Assembly: GCA_963736975.1 (NCBI GenBank)
Contig: CAVTQY010000001.1
Location: 4,030,001-4,094,000, forward strand
DNA from: CAVTQY01 sp963736975
GTDB taxonomy: Bacteria > Pseudomonadota > Alphaproteobacteria > Acetobacterales > Acetobacteraceae
Reading direction: 5' to 3'
Length of the DNA stretch: 64,000 nucleotides
This document shows positions 9,156 through 18,611 of the stretch, piece by piece. The notes under the pieces are model-generated. The model was not told the DNA's origin. It saw only the letters and a program-made list of their open reading frames with translations, and ran no database searches. Position 1 is the stretch's first letter; each line of letters begins with the position of its first letter. A program made the translations under genes and the position numbers.

Positions 9156-10085
9156 TTACGTGGGAAGCCGGTCAAGGTATTGCTGCACGAAGTCGCAGCC
9201 AACTTCAGCGGCATAGGCATCGATGAGACGCTGGGTGACAGGGCCAGCACCCCTCCATGATGCTTTGCCAACCGGCTGACCGTCGAAACGGCTCACTGGC
9301 AGGACGCACAGGCTCGTTGCGGTGAGGAAAATCTCATCAGCATTGGCAGCATCGTACAGATCGATATCCGCCTCCTCGCAGGGAATACCGAGCTTCTTTG
9401 CCAGCTCGATCGTCATTTGCCTGCTTACCCCCGGCAGTACGTAGCGTGCCTTGGGCGTTCGCAACTCACCGTTCTGGACAATGAAAATATTACTGCCTTG
9501 CCCCTCGGCCAAATTGCCATTCTCGTCGAGCAGCAGCGGCCAGGCATCCGGACGCGCCGCCTTGATCGGTTGTCCGGCAACGATCATGTTGAGATAGTTG
9601 TTCATCTTCGCCCGGGGACTCAGCATGCTTGGTGCTGTCCGGCGAACCGTGGTGGTCATGACCTCCGCGCCGTCCCGATACATCATGGCGCGCGATGCAA
9701 GCGGCAGTGGGGTGACGTCTATAACCAGGTTTGGACCCGTATGCTCCCAGCCTTCATCACCAACCGCGTCCACACCACGGCTGACGCGCTGGCCCACCCA
9801 CCAGTCTCCATGTGTCGCCCGCAGATGCTCGTTGCGCGCCACGACCTCTTCGCTCGCAGCGACGATCTCTTTGGGAGAGATGCCGGGGTCGATCCGCAGG
9901 TACCGCAGCGAGCGATAAAATCGCTCGACGTGCTCCACCAGACGGAAGGGAACTCCATTGAACGTGCGGGTCATGTCGAAAGCCCCGTCACCCGATTTCC
10001 AGCTGCGATCGCGATAGGGGATGAGGATCTGTCCTTCCGGCATGATCGTTCCGTTGAACCAGGCAACCCGTGCGTTCGCCAGCAT
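9156..10085 (-). CDS. Class IV PLP aminotransferase (branched-chain/D-amino acid type)
   Basis: The 309-residue fold-type IV aminotransferase has the PLP lysine K160 in MLSPRAKMNNYLNMI and the cofactor-binding Glu in NLAEGQGSNIF. Its C-terminal region EIFLTATSLCVLPVSRFDG is typical of the BCAT/DAAT/ADC-lyase group. AAGAGAG precedes the start. The gene lies between MFS and PhyH genes on the same strand (gaps 85 and 33 bases). In this context it probably supplies or removes the amino group of the pathway substrate. Substrate and stereochemistry cannot be read from the sequence. Confidence 0.88.
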   Translation of the reverse strand: MLANARVAWFNGTIMPEGQILIPYRDRSWKSGDGAFDMTRTFNGVPFRLVEHVERFYRSLRYLRIDPGISPKEIVAASEEVVARNEHLRATHGDWWVGQRVSRGVDAVGDEGWEHTGPNLVIDVTPLPLASRAMMYRDGAEVMTTTVRRTAPSMLSPRAKMNNYLNMIVAGQPIKAARPDAWPLLLDENGNLAEGQGSNIFIVQNGELRTPKARYVLPGVSRQMTIELAKKLGIPCEEADIDLYDAANADEIFLTATSLCVLPVSRFDGQPVGKASWRGAGPVTQRLIDAYAAEVGCDFVQQYLDRLPT

Positions 10086-10170
10086 CGCGATCTCTCTTGC
10101 CCCGATCTCGGTGAAAGTTTAGGGCCGTGCATGCCGCAAGGGAAGTCTTGTGGCATGACGCCGAGCGCGA

Positions 10171-11595
10171 TCAGCGGTAACGCCCGACCGGAGCGTCGTT
10201 GCTCCGAAACCTCACCATGCGCCGGACGCTCAGAAAAGCCAGCAGGGGCGCCAAAGTATAAATTCCGAACAGCCACGCGGCCGCGGCCGCGGCGCCTCTC
10301 GGGCCGCCGGGCACAGTCATCCCGGCCAGATTTGTCACCATGCCGCCCAGCGCGGTCCCGAGCGCGTTGGCGACCATGATCACTACGGTTATCGAGGTCG
10401 CCGCCAGATGCTTTTCGCCCTCAGGAGCAAAGGCGAAGACGTTGGCGCAGAGGTGTGGCCAGGCAATGCCGGTACCCAGCCCCTGGCTGAACAGGCAGAA
10501 GGCGATCGCCCAGAGCTGGGCGGCCTCGAGAATGCCTGACTGCGGCACCAGCAAAAGCAATCCGCCAAGCGCAGCCGCCAGCAACAGCGGGCCGGCCATC
10601 AGCAAAATGCGCGCACCGCCTGCCCCTTGGCTCGAGCCGCCAACGGCACCCGTGGTCCAGCCTGCGGACATCAGGGCAGAGAGATAGCCGGCGTGCAGCG
10701 GCGTCATGCCGTGCAGGATCTGCAGGAAATAGGGAACGAAGATCTCGGTGGTCACGCCAATGAGCAGCAGCACCATGCTGGTATAAGCCGCTCCCATGGG
10801 AGTCGCGGGGTTGCATGCGCCGTCCGGCAGCAGACGCAGGGAACTTGCTTCGAGGCGCAGGAACCATGCGAGGCCCATGATCGCTATCGTCAGTCCTGCC
10901 GCGTTGGCGCTTGCCGTCGGTTCGCTGCTACCGATCGATACAGCGAGCACGCTGCCGGCCAGCACGAAAAGATTGCGTATCGCGAGGGCGGTGGGTAGCT
11001 GCTCTGGAGGGGGCAGGTCGCGCGGCAGCGACCGTTCGACCAGCAGAAGCAGGAGCGGCACCAACGCAAACACCGACCAGAATGCCGCCCGCCACGCGCC
11101 GTATTGCGCGAACGCGCCGCCGACGGCTGGTCCCGCCAGCGTGGCCACGCCCCAGGCGGCGGAGGTCAGCGACAAGGCGCGTGACCACAGCCTCTCATGG
11201 AATAACGTGCGGACCATGCTGAAGGACAATGCCGAGAGTGTGCCGGCCCCAAGCCCCTGGATCAGCCGGCCGATCAGCAGCACGTCCATGGCAGGCGCCA
11301 GGGCACAGACCAGCGTGCCCAGCGCGAAAAGCGGCAGGGCGATGCGATAGCTTCCACGCGCGCCGACCTGCGCAAGCAGACGCGCGCACAGCGCACCCCC
11401 GAGCAGGGAAGCGAGGACGTAGAGTGTAGTGGCCCACGCGAAGAACCGCAGCCCGCCAATGTCGTGCACCACCGACGGCAGGATCGTGACGACGATGAAG
11501 GTGCTGATGGCGTGGATAATCATGCCGCCGCCGATAACGGCGCTGTGCGTGGCGTTGCCGCCTCGCATCAATTCCAGCCACCCGTCCCGGCGCAT
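10171..11595 (-). CDS. MFS transporter
   Basis: The 474-residue membrane protein with about 12-14 hydrophobic helices belongs to the DHA2/EmrB-like major facilitator group. It has motif-A-like ARLLAQVGARGSYR and motif-C-like AAWGVATLAGPAVGGAFA. The start at 11595 is chosen because AGGAGG lies just upstream, against an in-frame ATG 36 bases further out. It is the first gene of the minus-strand aminotransferase/PhyH/HD set, and the likely promoter lies in the 66-base gap to the divergent dehydrogenase. It likely exports a product or imports the pathway substrate. Confidence 0.88.
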   Translation of the reverse strand: MRRDGWLELMRGGNATHSAVIGGGMIIHAISTFIVVTILPSVVHDIGGLRFFAWATTLYVLASLLGGALCARLLAQVGARGSYRIALPLFALGTLVCALAPAMDVLLIGRLIQGLGAGTLSALSFSMVRTLFHERLWSRALSLTSAAWGVATLAGPAVGGAFAQYGAWRAAFWSVFALVPLLLLLVERSLPRDLPPPEQLPTALAIRNLFVLAGSVLAVSIGSSEPTASANAAGLTIAIMGLAWFLRLEASSLRLLPDGACNPATPMGAAYTSMVLLLIGVTTEIFVPYFLQILHGMTPLHAGYLSALMSAGWTTGAVGGSSQGAGGARILLMAGPLLLAAALGGLLLLVPQSGILEAAQLWAIAFCLFSQGLGTGIAWPHLCANVFAFAPEGEKHLAATSITVVIMVANALGTALGGMVTNLAGMTVPGGPRGAAAAAAWLFGIYTLAPLLAFLSVRRMVRFRSNDAPVGRYR

Positions 11596-11661
11596 TATTC
11601 CTCCTGGCCCGATCCCGGCAGAATGGGCCAAATCAGCCGCAGCCGGGACAGGAGGACAACG

Positions 11662-12645
11662 GTGTCGACCTTAGCGATTGCGTTCGGGCTATCCGAGCCG
11701 CGCCGTGCCATTGTGGAGCAGGTCCTGGGGAACGCTGCGGACGTGGTGCTGCTGCCGGAGCTTGAAGATGCGGCGCGGGCCGCGGCTCTGCGCGGCGCAA
11801 CCGTACTGCTTGCATGGAATACCGGAAAGGAGCTGCGGGCGGGCGAAGCGGACCTGCTGTCAGGCGCCCGGCTGATCCAGTTCATGAGCGCCGGCACAGA
11901 CTTTATTCCCGTCGCGGAGCTCCCCGCCGGGGTTCCGGTTGCGGGCAATGGCGGCGCCTACGCAGAACCGATGGCGGAGCACGCACTAGCCGTGGCGCTG
12001 GCTGCCGCCAAGCGGCTGCCGAACGAGCAGGCCGCACTGAGGCGCGGCGAGTTCAATCAGTTCAACCAGAACTGGATGCTCAGTGGGGGCGTGTGTGGGA
12101 TTTTTGGGTTCGGCGGCGTGGGTGCGGCATTTGCCCGGCTGGCGCATGGGATCGGCATGCGCGTTCACGCCATCAATCGCCGCGGACAGACCACCGAGCC
12201 GATCGAGTGGATCGGCACGCCGGAGCGTTTGCACGAGCTGCTGGCGCGATCAGACATACTGTTGATCAGTGCACCGCTGACGCGGCAAACCCGCGGTGTC
12301 ATTAATGCCGCTGCGCTTTCGCGCATGAAGGCGGATGCGATTCTGATCAACCTGGCGCGCGGCGAAATCATCGACGAGGGGGCGCTGTATGCTCATCTTT
12401 TGCGGTACCCCCGGTTTACCGCCTGTATTGACGCCTGGTGGGTCGAGCCGGTGCGGCATGGTGTGTTTCGGATGGATCACCCATTCCTCGATCTGCCCAA
12501 TGTCATCGGCTCGCCGCATAATTCGGCACAGGCTGGCGACCCGGACGTGGGGCTGCGGCGGGCACTCGCGAATTGCCGCCGCGTATTGGTCGGCGAAGCA
12601 CCCTTGCATGTGATCGATACTGAGGAGCTGGAAACGAAAACCTGA
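11662..12645 (+). CDS. D-isomer-specific 2-hydroxyacid dehydrogenase
   Basis: The 327-residue product has the NAD-binding Rossmann motif GIFGFGGVGAAFARLAHGIG and the catalytic Arg in INLARGEIIDE. A catalytic His sits in SPHNSA, with NGGAYAEPMAEHALA before the nucleotide domain. The GTG start at 11662 has GGAGG at good spacing. The enzyme reduces 2-keto acids to D-2-hydroxyacids or the reverse with NAD(P)H. It is divergent from the MFS gene over 66 bases, so the two units may be coregulated. The C-terminus is followed by an IS5 remnant. Confidence 0.9.
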   Translation: MSTLAIAFGLSEPRRAIVEQVLGNAADVVLLPELEDAARAAALRGATVLLAWNTGKELRAGEADLLSGARLIQFMSAGTDFIPVAELPAGVPVAGNGGAYAEPMAEHALAVALAAAKRLPNEQAALRRGEFNQFNQNWMLSGGVCGIFGFGGVGAAFARLAHGIGMRVHAINRRGQTTEPIEWIGTPERLHELLARSDILLISAPLTRQTRGVINAAALSRMKADAILINLARGEIIDEGALYAHLLRYPRFTACIDAWWVEPVRHGVFRMDHPFLDLPNVIGSPHNSAQAGDPDVGLRRALANCRRVLVGEAPLHVIDTEELETKT

Positions 12646-12699
12646 GGTTGAGCACGCCGTTGCGTGCGCTGTCCGAAAGCGGTTAGGCAGACAGCACAC

Positions 12700-13346
12700 G
12701 GCTTGACGAGCTCCACCGTCCAGTCACCGAGGCCCTTCAGCGCAGCCGTGAGCTTGCCGCCCGCATAGCCAGGGTCAGCAAAGACGTGGCGCAGCCAGGG
12801 CAGTCGGTCCCGCACGCTCGCCAGTAGAGTTGGCGCGCCGTCGCGATCCTGCACATTTGCCGGATGCACGATCATCCCGACCGGCAGCCCGATGGTGTGG
12901 GTCAGGATGTGACGTTTGCGGCCCTTGATCATCTTCTCGGCCGCATATCCGCGTGGCCCACCAGACTCGGTCATCTTGACCGACTGGCTGTCGATGACGC
13001 CGGCGGTTGGACTCGCCTCCCGACCAGCGGCTTTCCCGCATCTCCATGAGCAGCACGTGGTTGATGCTCTGCCATACCCCATTGTTCCGCCAGGCGTAGA
13101 AATACCGCTGCACCGTCGTGTAGCGCGGAAAATCCTTGGGCAGCAGGCGCCACTGGCAGCCGGTTTGAGCGATGTAGAAGATGGCATCGAGGACCGGCCC
13201 GCAGGCTGGTCTCGCGTGTCCGCCTGTAGGGCCGCCGGCGGCGGCAGATGCGGCTCGATCGCGCGCCACTCCTCGTCCGCGGTATCGCTTGCATAGCGCA
13301 GCCCTTCGCGCTGATACTTGCGACGCGTGATTTCAGTCCAGGCCAT
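12700..13346 (-). pseudogene. IS5-family transposase, 3'-truncated with frameshifts
   Basis: The N-terminus at 13346 (MAWTEITRRKYQREGLRYAS) and a C-terminal stretch with VIDSQSVKMTESGG and KGRKRHILT are in one frame. The middle (FYIAQTGCQWRLLPKDFP, TTVQRYFYAWRNNGVW) is in another frame, so two compensating shifts are present. The catalytic DSQSVK is visible, but similarity stops after WTVELVK near 12710, before the conserved end with the catalytic Glu. This is an inactive relic beside the dehydrogenase gene. Confidence 0.85.
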
Positions 13347-13604
13347 GGCGTGACGCCTCGTTGTCTTCGTGCTTCTGCCCTCGGAGCAACAGCGTGAAGG
13401 CATTGGGTCCAAAGAGTCAGCCGGGTTCAGCTCAGAGCCAGTCGGCTTGCTTCGTCCGATTGTCGCGTATGGGCTCTTTGGGTCCGGCTACGTGATCACT
13501 GCCACGTTTCTTGTCACGATCGTTCGGGGAAACCTGGTTCTCAGGCCACTTGAGCCGGAAATCTGGTTCGTAGTCGGTTCGGCGGACCGGGGTCTCGATG
13601 CCGG

Positions 13605-14885
13605 TCAGTGCAACCGCGGCAGGTGCGTGATCTGCGCGCCGATCTCGTAGTATGCCTCCCGCATCTGGCGGAGCGGAGCAGAGCGCAGCGGCGAAACCGG
13701 CAGGAACATCTCGTTGAGCGACAGGTCACCGGCGACGTGCCGGGCGAGCTCGCGGCCAAGAACGGTGCCAGGTGCAATGCCGCGGCCGTTGAATCCAACA
13801 AGCGCGATCATGTTCTCGGCGGGCGTATGCAGCCGGGGCAGATGGTCACCAGTCGTGCCAATCCGCCCGTACCACTCGTGCTCGAACGCGAAGTCGCCAA
13901 GCTGCGGGAAGAAGGACTTGAGACGCCGTCGCGCCCAGGCGCGATGGACGGCATGGCCGGTATTCCGCAGCGCCCCGACGCTATTGATGATAAGGCGACC
14001 GGCTGCGTCGGTACGGAAGCCGGTCGGGACAGTCCGGGTATCCCACGTCGCGTGCCGCTCAGGCAGGATGGCCCTGCGGACGTTATCGCTGAGCGGGGCC
14101 GTGGCGATCTGGAAAATCGGAACGGCAACCTGCTCGCTGCGCAGCTCGGGCGCGATGCGCGAGGTATAGGCGTCGGAGGCGAGCACGACCCACTTCGCGC
14201 GGATGCTGCCGGCGGGTGTGGCGAGATGCCACGTGCCGCGGTCGCGCCTGATCTCCTTTACTGGGCTTTTGGTAAAGACGCGCGCGCCGGCGCCGATGGC
14301 AGTCTGGCCGAGCCCGCGCACATAGGCGAGAGGCTGCACCGTCCCAGCGCGGAGATCGAGGAGGCCGGCCGGATAGACCGAAGTGCCAGTCTTGGAACGC
14401 ACCTCGTCGGCGTCGAGGACGCGCACTGACACACCACGTTCCTGCCATTGCCGCGCCCGTTCCTTGATATTGGCTACACCCGCGGCGCCGGCCGCGCAGT
14501 GGATCGTGCCGGCCTTTGTCAGCTCACATTGGATATTGTGCTTCTCGATGATCTCGAAAACCGTGCGTGGCGAATAGGTCAGCAGATCAAGCAGTCGTTC
14601 GCCGTACACGGGACCGAGCACCTCCTTGAGAGCCGACGGCATGACCCAGAGGCCGGCATTGACGAGCCCGGAACTGCGCCCGGCGGCGCCGTAGCCGATC
14701 TCGACTGCTTCGAGGACAGCGACGTCGATGCCGCGCTCGGCAAGATGCAGCGCCGTCGAGCAGCCGGTGTAGCCGGCGCCGACAACCGCGACGTCCGCGA
14801 CGGTGTCGCCGGCCAGCGCCTCCGTCGGCGGCGGCGGAGGTGCAGTCCGCTCCCAAAGCCCGTGCGACCGTGGATCGCTCAGCAT
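13605..14885 (-). CDS. FAD-dependent amine/D-amino acid oxidase (DadA/PuuB-like)
   Basis: The 426-residue product has the FAD-binding motif VAVVGAGYTGCSTALHLAERG and the second-half GRSSGLVNAGLW. The C-terminal FAD contact is ALVGFNGRGIAPGTVLG. The start at 14885 is chosen from several in-frame ATGs because GGGAGCGAG lies upstream and the FAD motif then sits at the usual position. Family members oxidise secondary or primary amines, often glycine derivatives, D-amino acids or glutamylputrescine, to imines with H2O2 release. It is divergent from the Ldh2-type gene at 15133, and both probably serve amino-compound degradation. Confidence 0.88.
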   Translation of the reverse strand: MLSDPRSHGLWERTAPPPPPTEALAGDTVADVAVVGAGYTGCSTALHLAERGIDVAVLEAVEIGYGAAGRSSGLVNAGLWVMPSALKEVLGPVYGERLLDLLTYSPRTVFEIIEKHNIQCELTKAGTIHCAAGAAGVANIKERARQWQERGVSVRVLDADEVRSKTGTSVYPAGLLDLRAGTVQPLAYVRGLGQTAIGAGARVFTKSPVKEIRRDRGTWHLATPAGSIRAKWVVLASDAYTSRIAPELRSEQVAVPIFQIATAPLSDNVRRAILPERHATWDTRTVPTGFRTDAAGRLIINSVGALRNTGHAVHRAWARRRLKSFFPQLGDFAFEHEWYGRIGTTGDHLPRLHTPAENMIALVGFNGRGIAPGTVLGRELARHVAGDLSLNEMFLPVSPLRSAPLRQMREAYYEIGAQITHLPRLH

Positions 14886-15132
14886 GTATCTCGCTCCCTG
14901 ATAAATCCGCCGCATCACCGAAGGCCGGCCGGCTCCTCTTGATCGGCCGGAGAACCTTGTTGTTAACATAGATACCTTGCTGCGGATTCTGAGGCAAAGT
15001 CACTCAGGCGTTTCGGGCTGGTGCCACTTCCCTCGTCTGGACCGTTAACCAGCGCCGCTTCAAGGACCGGTTCGCGCGATGACGGCCTTCGAAGGCACTG
15101 AGCCGGGTGGCCGGTAGGATAGGAGAGCGCTC

Positions 15133-16137
15133 ATGCACACGACTGTTTCGATAGAAACACTGACCGGACTGGTCGCTGCCGTCTTCGGCCATTACGGGAT
15201 GACCGCGGACAACGCACTGACGATGGCCAACGTGGTGGTGGCGGCCGAACGCGATGGTTCGCGGAGCCACGGCATCCAGCGTATGCGCGGTTATATGGAG
15301 AGCATCGGATGCGGCTGGGTCGATGCGCGCGCCAAGCCCCATATCCGGCGGACTGCCGCTGGCATGCTGTCCGTTGATGCAAACAATGGCTTCGCACAGA
15401 TCGCGCTAGCGCGCGCCAAGCCCGATCTCATATCGCTTGCGCGCCAGCATGGGATGGCCGTGCTGGCGACAAAAAACTCCCATCACTTCGCGGCGCTCTG
15501 GCCCGACATCGAACCGTTCGCCGAGGCTGGGTTCATCGCCCTCACGATGGTGAACTCACGCCCCTGGATGACAGCCTGGGACGGGACGAAGAAAATGCTT
15601 GGTACCAACCCCGTGGCATTCGCGTGCCCCCGCACAGAGGGCCCTCCCGTCATATGGGATCAGGCATCGAGCATGATGTCACAGGGCGACGTGCTCCTGC
15701 ACGCGGCTGCTGGCCGGCCTCTGCCGCTGGGCGTTGGCGTGGACGCGGATGGCCAACCCAGCATGGATGCAAATGTGGTCCTGCGAGACGGCGCATTGCT
15801 GCCTTTCGCTGGCCCGAAGGGCAGCTCGATCGCTTTCATGGTCGAGGTCCTTGTGGGCGCGTTTTGCGGCGGTCGGTTCGGGTTCGAGGACCGCAGCGGG
15901 TCGGTACCCGGGGCGGTCACCTCGAATACCGGGCAGTTCCTCCTGCTTCTCGATCCAGGCACGAATGACAGTGATTTCCCCAGGCGCACCGAGCACCTCT
16001 TGGCGGAGATGGCTGCCAGGGGCAGCAAACGGTTCCCTGGCGATCGCCGCTATGAGCGGCGCCGTGAAGCGCAAAGGGTTGGGATACCGGTCCCGAGCAA
16101 TCTATTGCAGCAATTGGAACGCTATGCTCGCGGCTGA
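15133..16137 (+). CDS. Ldh2/malate-type NAD(P)H oxidoreductase (piperideine-2-carboxylate reductase-like)
   Basis: The 334-residue product is of the Ldh2/YlbC/DpkA family: ERDGSRSHGIQRMRGYM, VLATKNSHHFAALW with the catalytic His, KMLGTNPVAFACP, and LLPFAGPKGSSIAFMVE in the cofactor region. AGGAG is visible upstream of the ATG. Members reduce cyclic imines such as delta-1-piperideine-2-carboxylate or act on malate, lactate or ureidoglycolate. Being flanked by two FAD amine oxidases, an imine-reductase or keto-acid role is likely. The exact substrate is not resolvable. Confidence 0.88.
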   Translation: MHTTVSIETLTGLVAAVFGHYGMTADNALTMANVVVAAERDGSRSHGIQRMRGYMESIGCGWVDARAKPHIRRTAAGMLSVDANNGFAQIALARAKPDLISLARQHGMAVLATKNSHHFAALWPDIEPFAEAGFIALTMVNSRPWMTAWDGTKKMLGTNPVAFACPRTEGPPVIWDQASSMMSQGDVLLHAAAGRPLPLGVGVDADGQPSMDANVVLRDGALLPFAGPKGSSIAFMVEVLVGAFCGGRFGFEDRSGSVPGAVTSNTGQFLLLLDPGTNDSDFPRRTEHLLAEMAARGSKRFPGDRRYERRREAQRVGIPVPSNLLQQLERYARG

Positions 16138-16238
16138 GTGCACCAAGTGCTGCGCACTGTGGATGTAACGCAACCGCTGGCGTGCGCGCCAGAACTGCAG
16201 GCTGACCGTGCAGCGATCTGCCCGGTGAGGAGGGCACG

Positions 16239-17448
16239 ATGAAAGTTGTCGTCATCGGTGGGGGCGTGATCGGCACCAGCGTGGCCTGGCACCTGGCGCA
16301 GCGCGGCTTGGGCGAGGTCACGCTCCTGGAGCGCGACCGACTCGGCTCGGGCACCACTTGGCATTCCGCCGGCAACATCACCTGGAAGCCGTCGGACGAC
16401 CATGACGCACCGATCCTCTACATGCTGGACACGATCGCCCGGCTCGAGGGCGAGCACGGGTTGCCAACCGGCTGGCTGCAGACCGGCCGCACCTTCCTCG
16501 CCCACAGCCCCGGGGTGCGCGCCATCCTGGAGCGGTTCGACGCCGCGGCGCGCGAGCGCGGCATTCCTGCGCGGTTCATCGACGCAGCCGGGGCGCGCGT
16601 GCTCAATCCGCTGCTCGATGCTGGCGCCGCCGATGCCATCTGGCTAAATTCCCTCTCGGGCCGGCTCAATCCGGTCGACCTGGTCGCCGCCTACGCGGCC
16701 GCCGCCCGGCGCGCCAGCGCCGCCGTGCGGGGGGGGCGAAACCGTGTTGGGACTGGAGACGGCGGCCGGGCGGATCAACGGCGTGCGCACCATCGGTGGT
16801 GTGGTGCCGGCTGACGCTGTGGTGCTCACCGCCGGCCTATGGTCGCGTCTGCTGCTGCAGCCGCTCGGGGTGGCGCTGGCGCAATGGCCGTGCGAGCACG
16901 TCTACGTCATCGCCGACGTGTCGCCGCGGCTCGCGCGCGAGACGCCCTCATTCGTGGCGCCCGAGCGACTGACTTACGGGCGCGAGGAAGTCGGGCGCCT
17001 TCTGGTCGGCTTCTTCGACGAGAACGCCAAAACGATCGACCCGGCCACGCTGCCCGAGCCGTTCACCTTCACCCTGCTGCCGCCGGATTGGGACAAGATC
17101 GCTCCGTACTTCGAGGGCGCTATGAGCTTGTTTCCCGCCCTCGCGGACGCGCCGATCCGCAGCTTCATCAACGTCCCGGAAAGCTTCACACCGGACGGGC
17201 TGCCGCTGATCGGCCCCGTGCCCGGCCTAGACGGCCTGTTCGTTGCTACCGCCATGAACTCGGCGGGCGTTACCTGGTCGGCCATGGCGGGCGCGATGGT
17301 CGCTGATCTGGTGGCCGGGACACCGCCGCGCTTCGATGCCGCCCGTTTCCACCCGGCGCGCTTCGGCGACCGCGGCCGCAATACGGGGTGGCTGAGCGCC
17401 CAGGTGTCGGGCGCGGTGAGTAGCGGCTACCTGGCGCAGAACCGATAG
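16239..17448 (+). pseudogene. FAD-dependent oxidoreductase (sarcosine/dimethylglycine-type), frameshifted in a G8 run
   Basis: The first frame starts at 16239 with the FAD motif VVVIGGGVIGTSVAWHLAQR and GSGTTWHSAGNITW, typical of DAO-family enzymes acting on N-methylated glycines. An 8-G run at about 16728-16736 shifts the frame. With seven Gs the protein would continue through ETVLGLETAAGRINGV to VPESFTPDGLPLIGPVPG and ATAMNSAGVTWSAMAGAM, ending at 17448 (about 402 residues). GAGGAGG precedes the start. It lies 100 bases after the Ldh2-type gene on the same strand. Confidence 0.85.
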
Positions 17449-17716
17449 GCCGTCAGTTGGCAAAGGAGGGAGGGATGATGCAGTCGCGCGGCGACCGTGG
17501 CGCTCGGACACTTGCGCCGCTTGTTACTTCTGCACCCGTCATCACCTCGGGAGGAGTGCCTCTACCGCATCGTGCCTGCCAGAAAGGAACTATCTCGAAA
17601 GAGACCAAATCACTCCATTGCGCAACTCAACGCTGGAGCAGGGACGCATCGTCGCATTCCATTTGCCGCAACGCTCCCCTGGTCGCGACTCAACCGACGA
17701 CGGCGGGGCCTGCTGA
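17449..17716. other. Gap with strong ribosome site but no recognised product
   Basis: AAAGGAGGGAGGG precedes an ATGATG at 17475, but the following frame (about 88 codons) resembles nothing I know and runs into insertion-sequence debris. A gene cut by the IS66 remnant is possible. Confidence 0.3.
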
Positions 17717-17953
17717 TCACCGCGCCTCTGCGGAATAGGATTCGTCCTGCTCGGGCTGGCGGATTGGGCCCACCCCAGATAGCTCGCGCGAGGCTTCCGG
17801 TCGATGTGCGGGTTGGCTGGTCGTCTGCACCGGCAGGAATACCGGCGGCGGTTCTGGCTTGAGCACGCCGCGTCTCACCTGAGTCCGCCAGTTCCACAGC
17901 AGCCCACGGCTGATCTCATATCTCCGCCCGATCTCGGCACGCCCCTAACGATA
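17717..17953 (-). mobile_element. IS66-type accessory protein TnpA remnant
   Basis: The minus strand reads RAEIGRRYEISRGLLWNWR followed by a VRRGVLKPEPPPVFLPV segment, and ends at a stop at 17717. This is the small HTH TnpA/OrfA encoded first in IS66 elements. No N-terminus, TnpB or TnpC is present, so it is a fragment. Confidence 0.6.
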
Positions 17954-17971
17954 GTCGGACAGCGGGGCTTT

Positions 17972-18544
17972 ATGCTCGTCGGATACGCGCGCACCAGCAC
18001 AGCGGATCAAAAAGCTGGCCTCGAAGCTCAGAACCGAGATCTGCGGGCTGCACGATGCGAGCGGGTGTTTAGTGAACATGCTTCTAGTGCCGGGCATCGC
18101 GGTGGGCTGAAAGATTGTCTCGGGTTCGTGCGCGAGGGCGATGCGCTGATTGTCACTCGGCCGGATCGGCTCGCACGCTCGACAGCCGAACTGCTGGCGA
18201 TTGAGGCTGATCTGTCAAAACGCGGGATCGGACTGGTGATCCTCAGCATGGGTGGGGCGAAACTCGATACCCGCAACCCTACCAGCAAACTGATGCTGAC
18301 GATCCTTGCCGGCGTCGCAACCTGGGAGCGCGAGATCATGCTGGAGCGACAGCGGGAGGGGATCGCGAAGGCCAAGTCCGCGGGCCGATACAAAGGGCGC
18401 GCACCAACAGTGCGGCGGCAAGCGGAGGCAATCAAGGCGGCGATTGCAGCGGGTGAAAAGCCTGCCCATGTCGCCAAGCGGCTCGGAGTGGCCCGCAGCT
18501 CGGTCTATCGAATGCTCGAAGCACCGGGATCGGCGGCAGCCTGA
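17972..18544 (+). CDS. Serine recombinase (resolvase/invertase family)
   Basis: The 190-residue product has the resolvase N-terminal domain with the catalytic Ser in LVGYARTSTADQ and the R-x-x-R motif VTRPDRLARSTAEL. Further on are TSKLMLTILAGVATWEREIM and a C-terminal HTH (HVAKRLGVARSSVYRML). Length and order match Tn3-type TnpR and DNA invertases. It would cut and rejoin DNA at a res/inversion site. The start at 17972 puts the family N-terminus at residue 1. It appears intact inside IS66 and Tn3 debris. Confidence 0.92.
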   Translation: MLVGYARTSTADQKAGLEAQNRDLRAARCERVFSEHASSAGHRGGLKDCLGFVREGDALIVTRPDRLARSTAELLAIEADLSKRGIGLVILSMGGAKLDTRNPTSKLMLTILAGVATWEREIMLERQREGIAKAKSAGRYKGRAPTVRRQAEAIKAAIAAGEKPAHVAKRLGVARSSVYRMLEAPGSAAA

Positions 18545-18611
18545 CACGTACTCTCCGCGAATTGCTGACGACCACCGCCGGGCCCACGGTCGCCATGGCT
18601 CGATGATCGGA

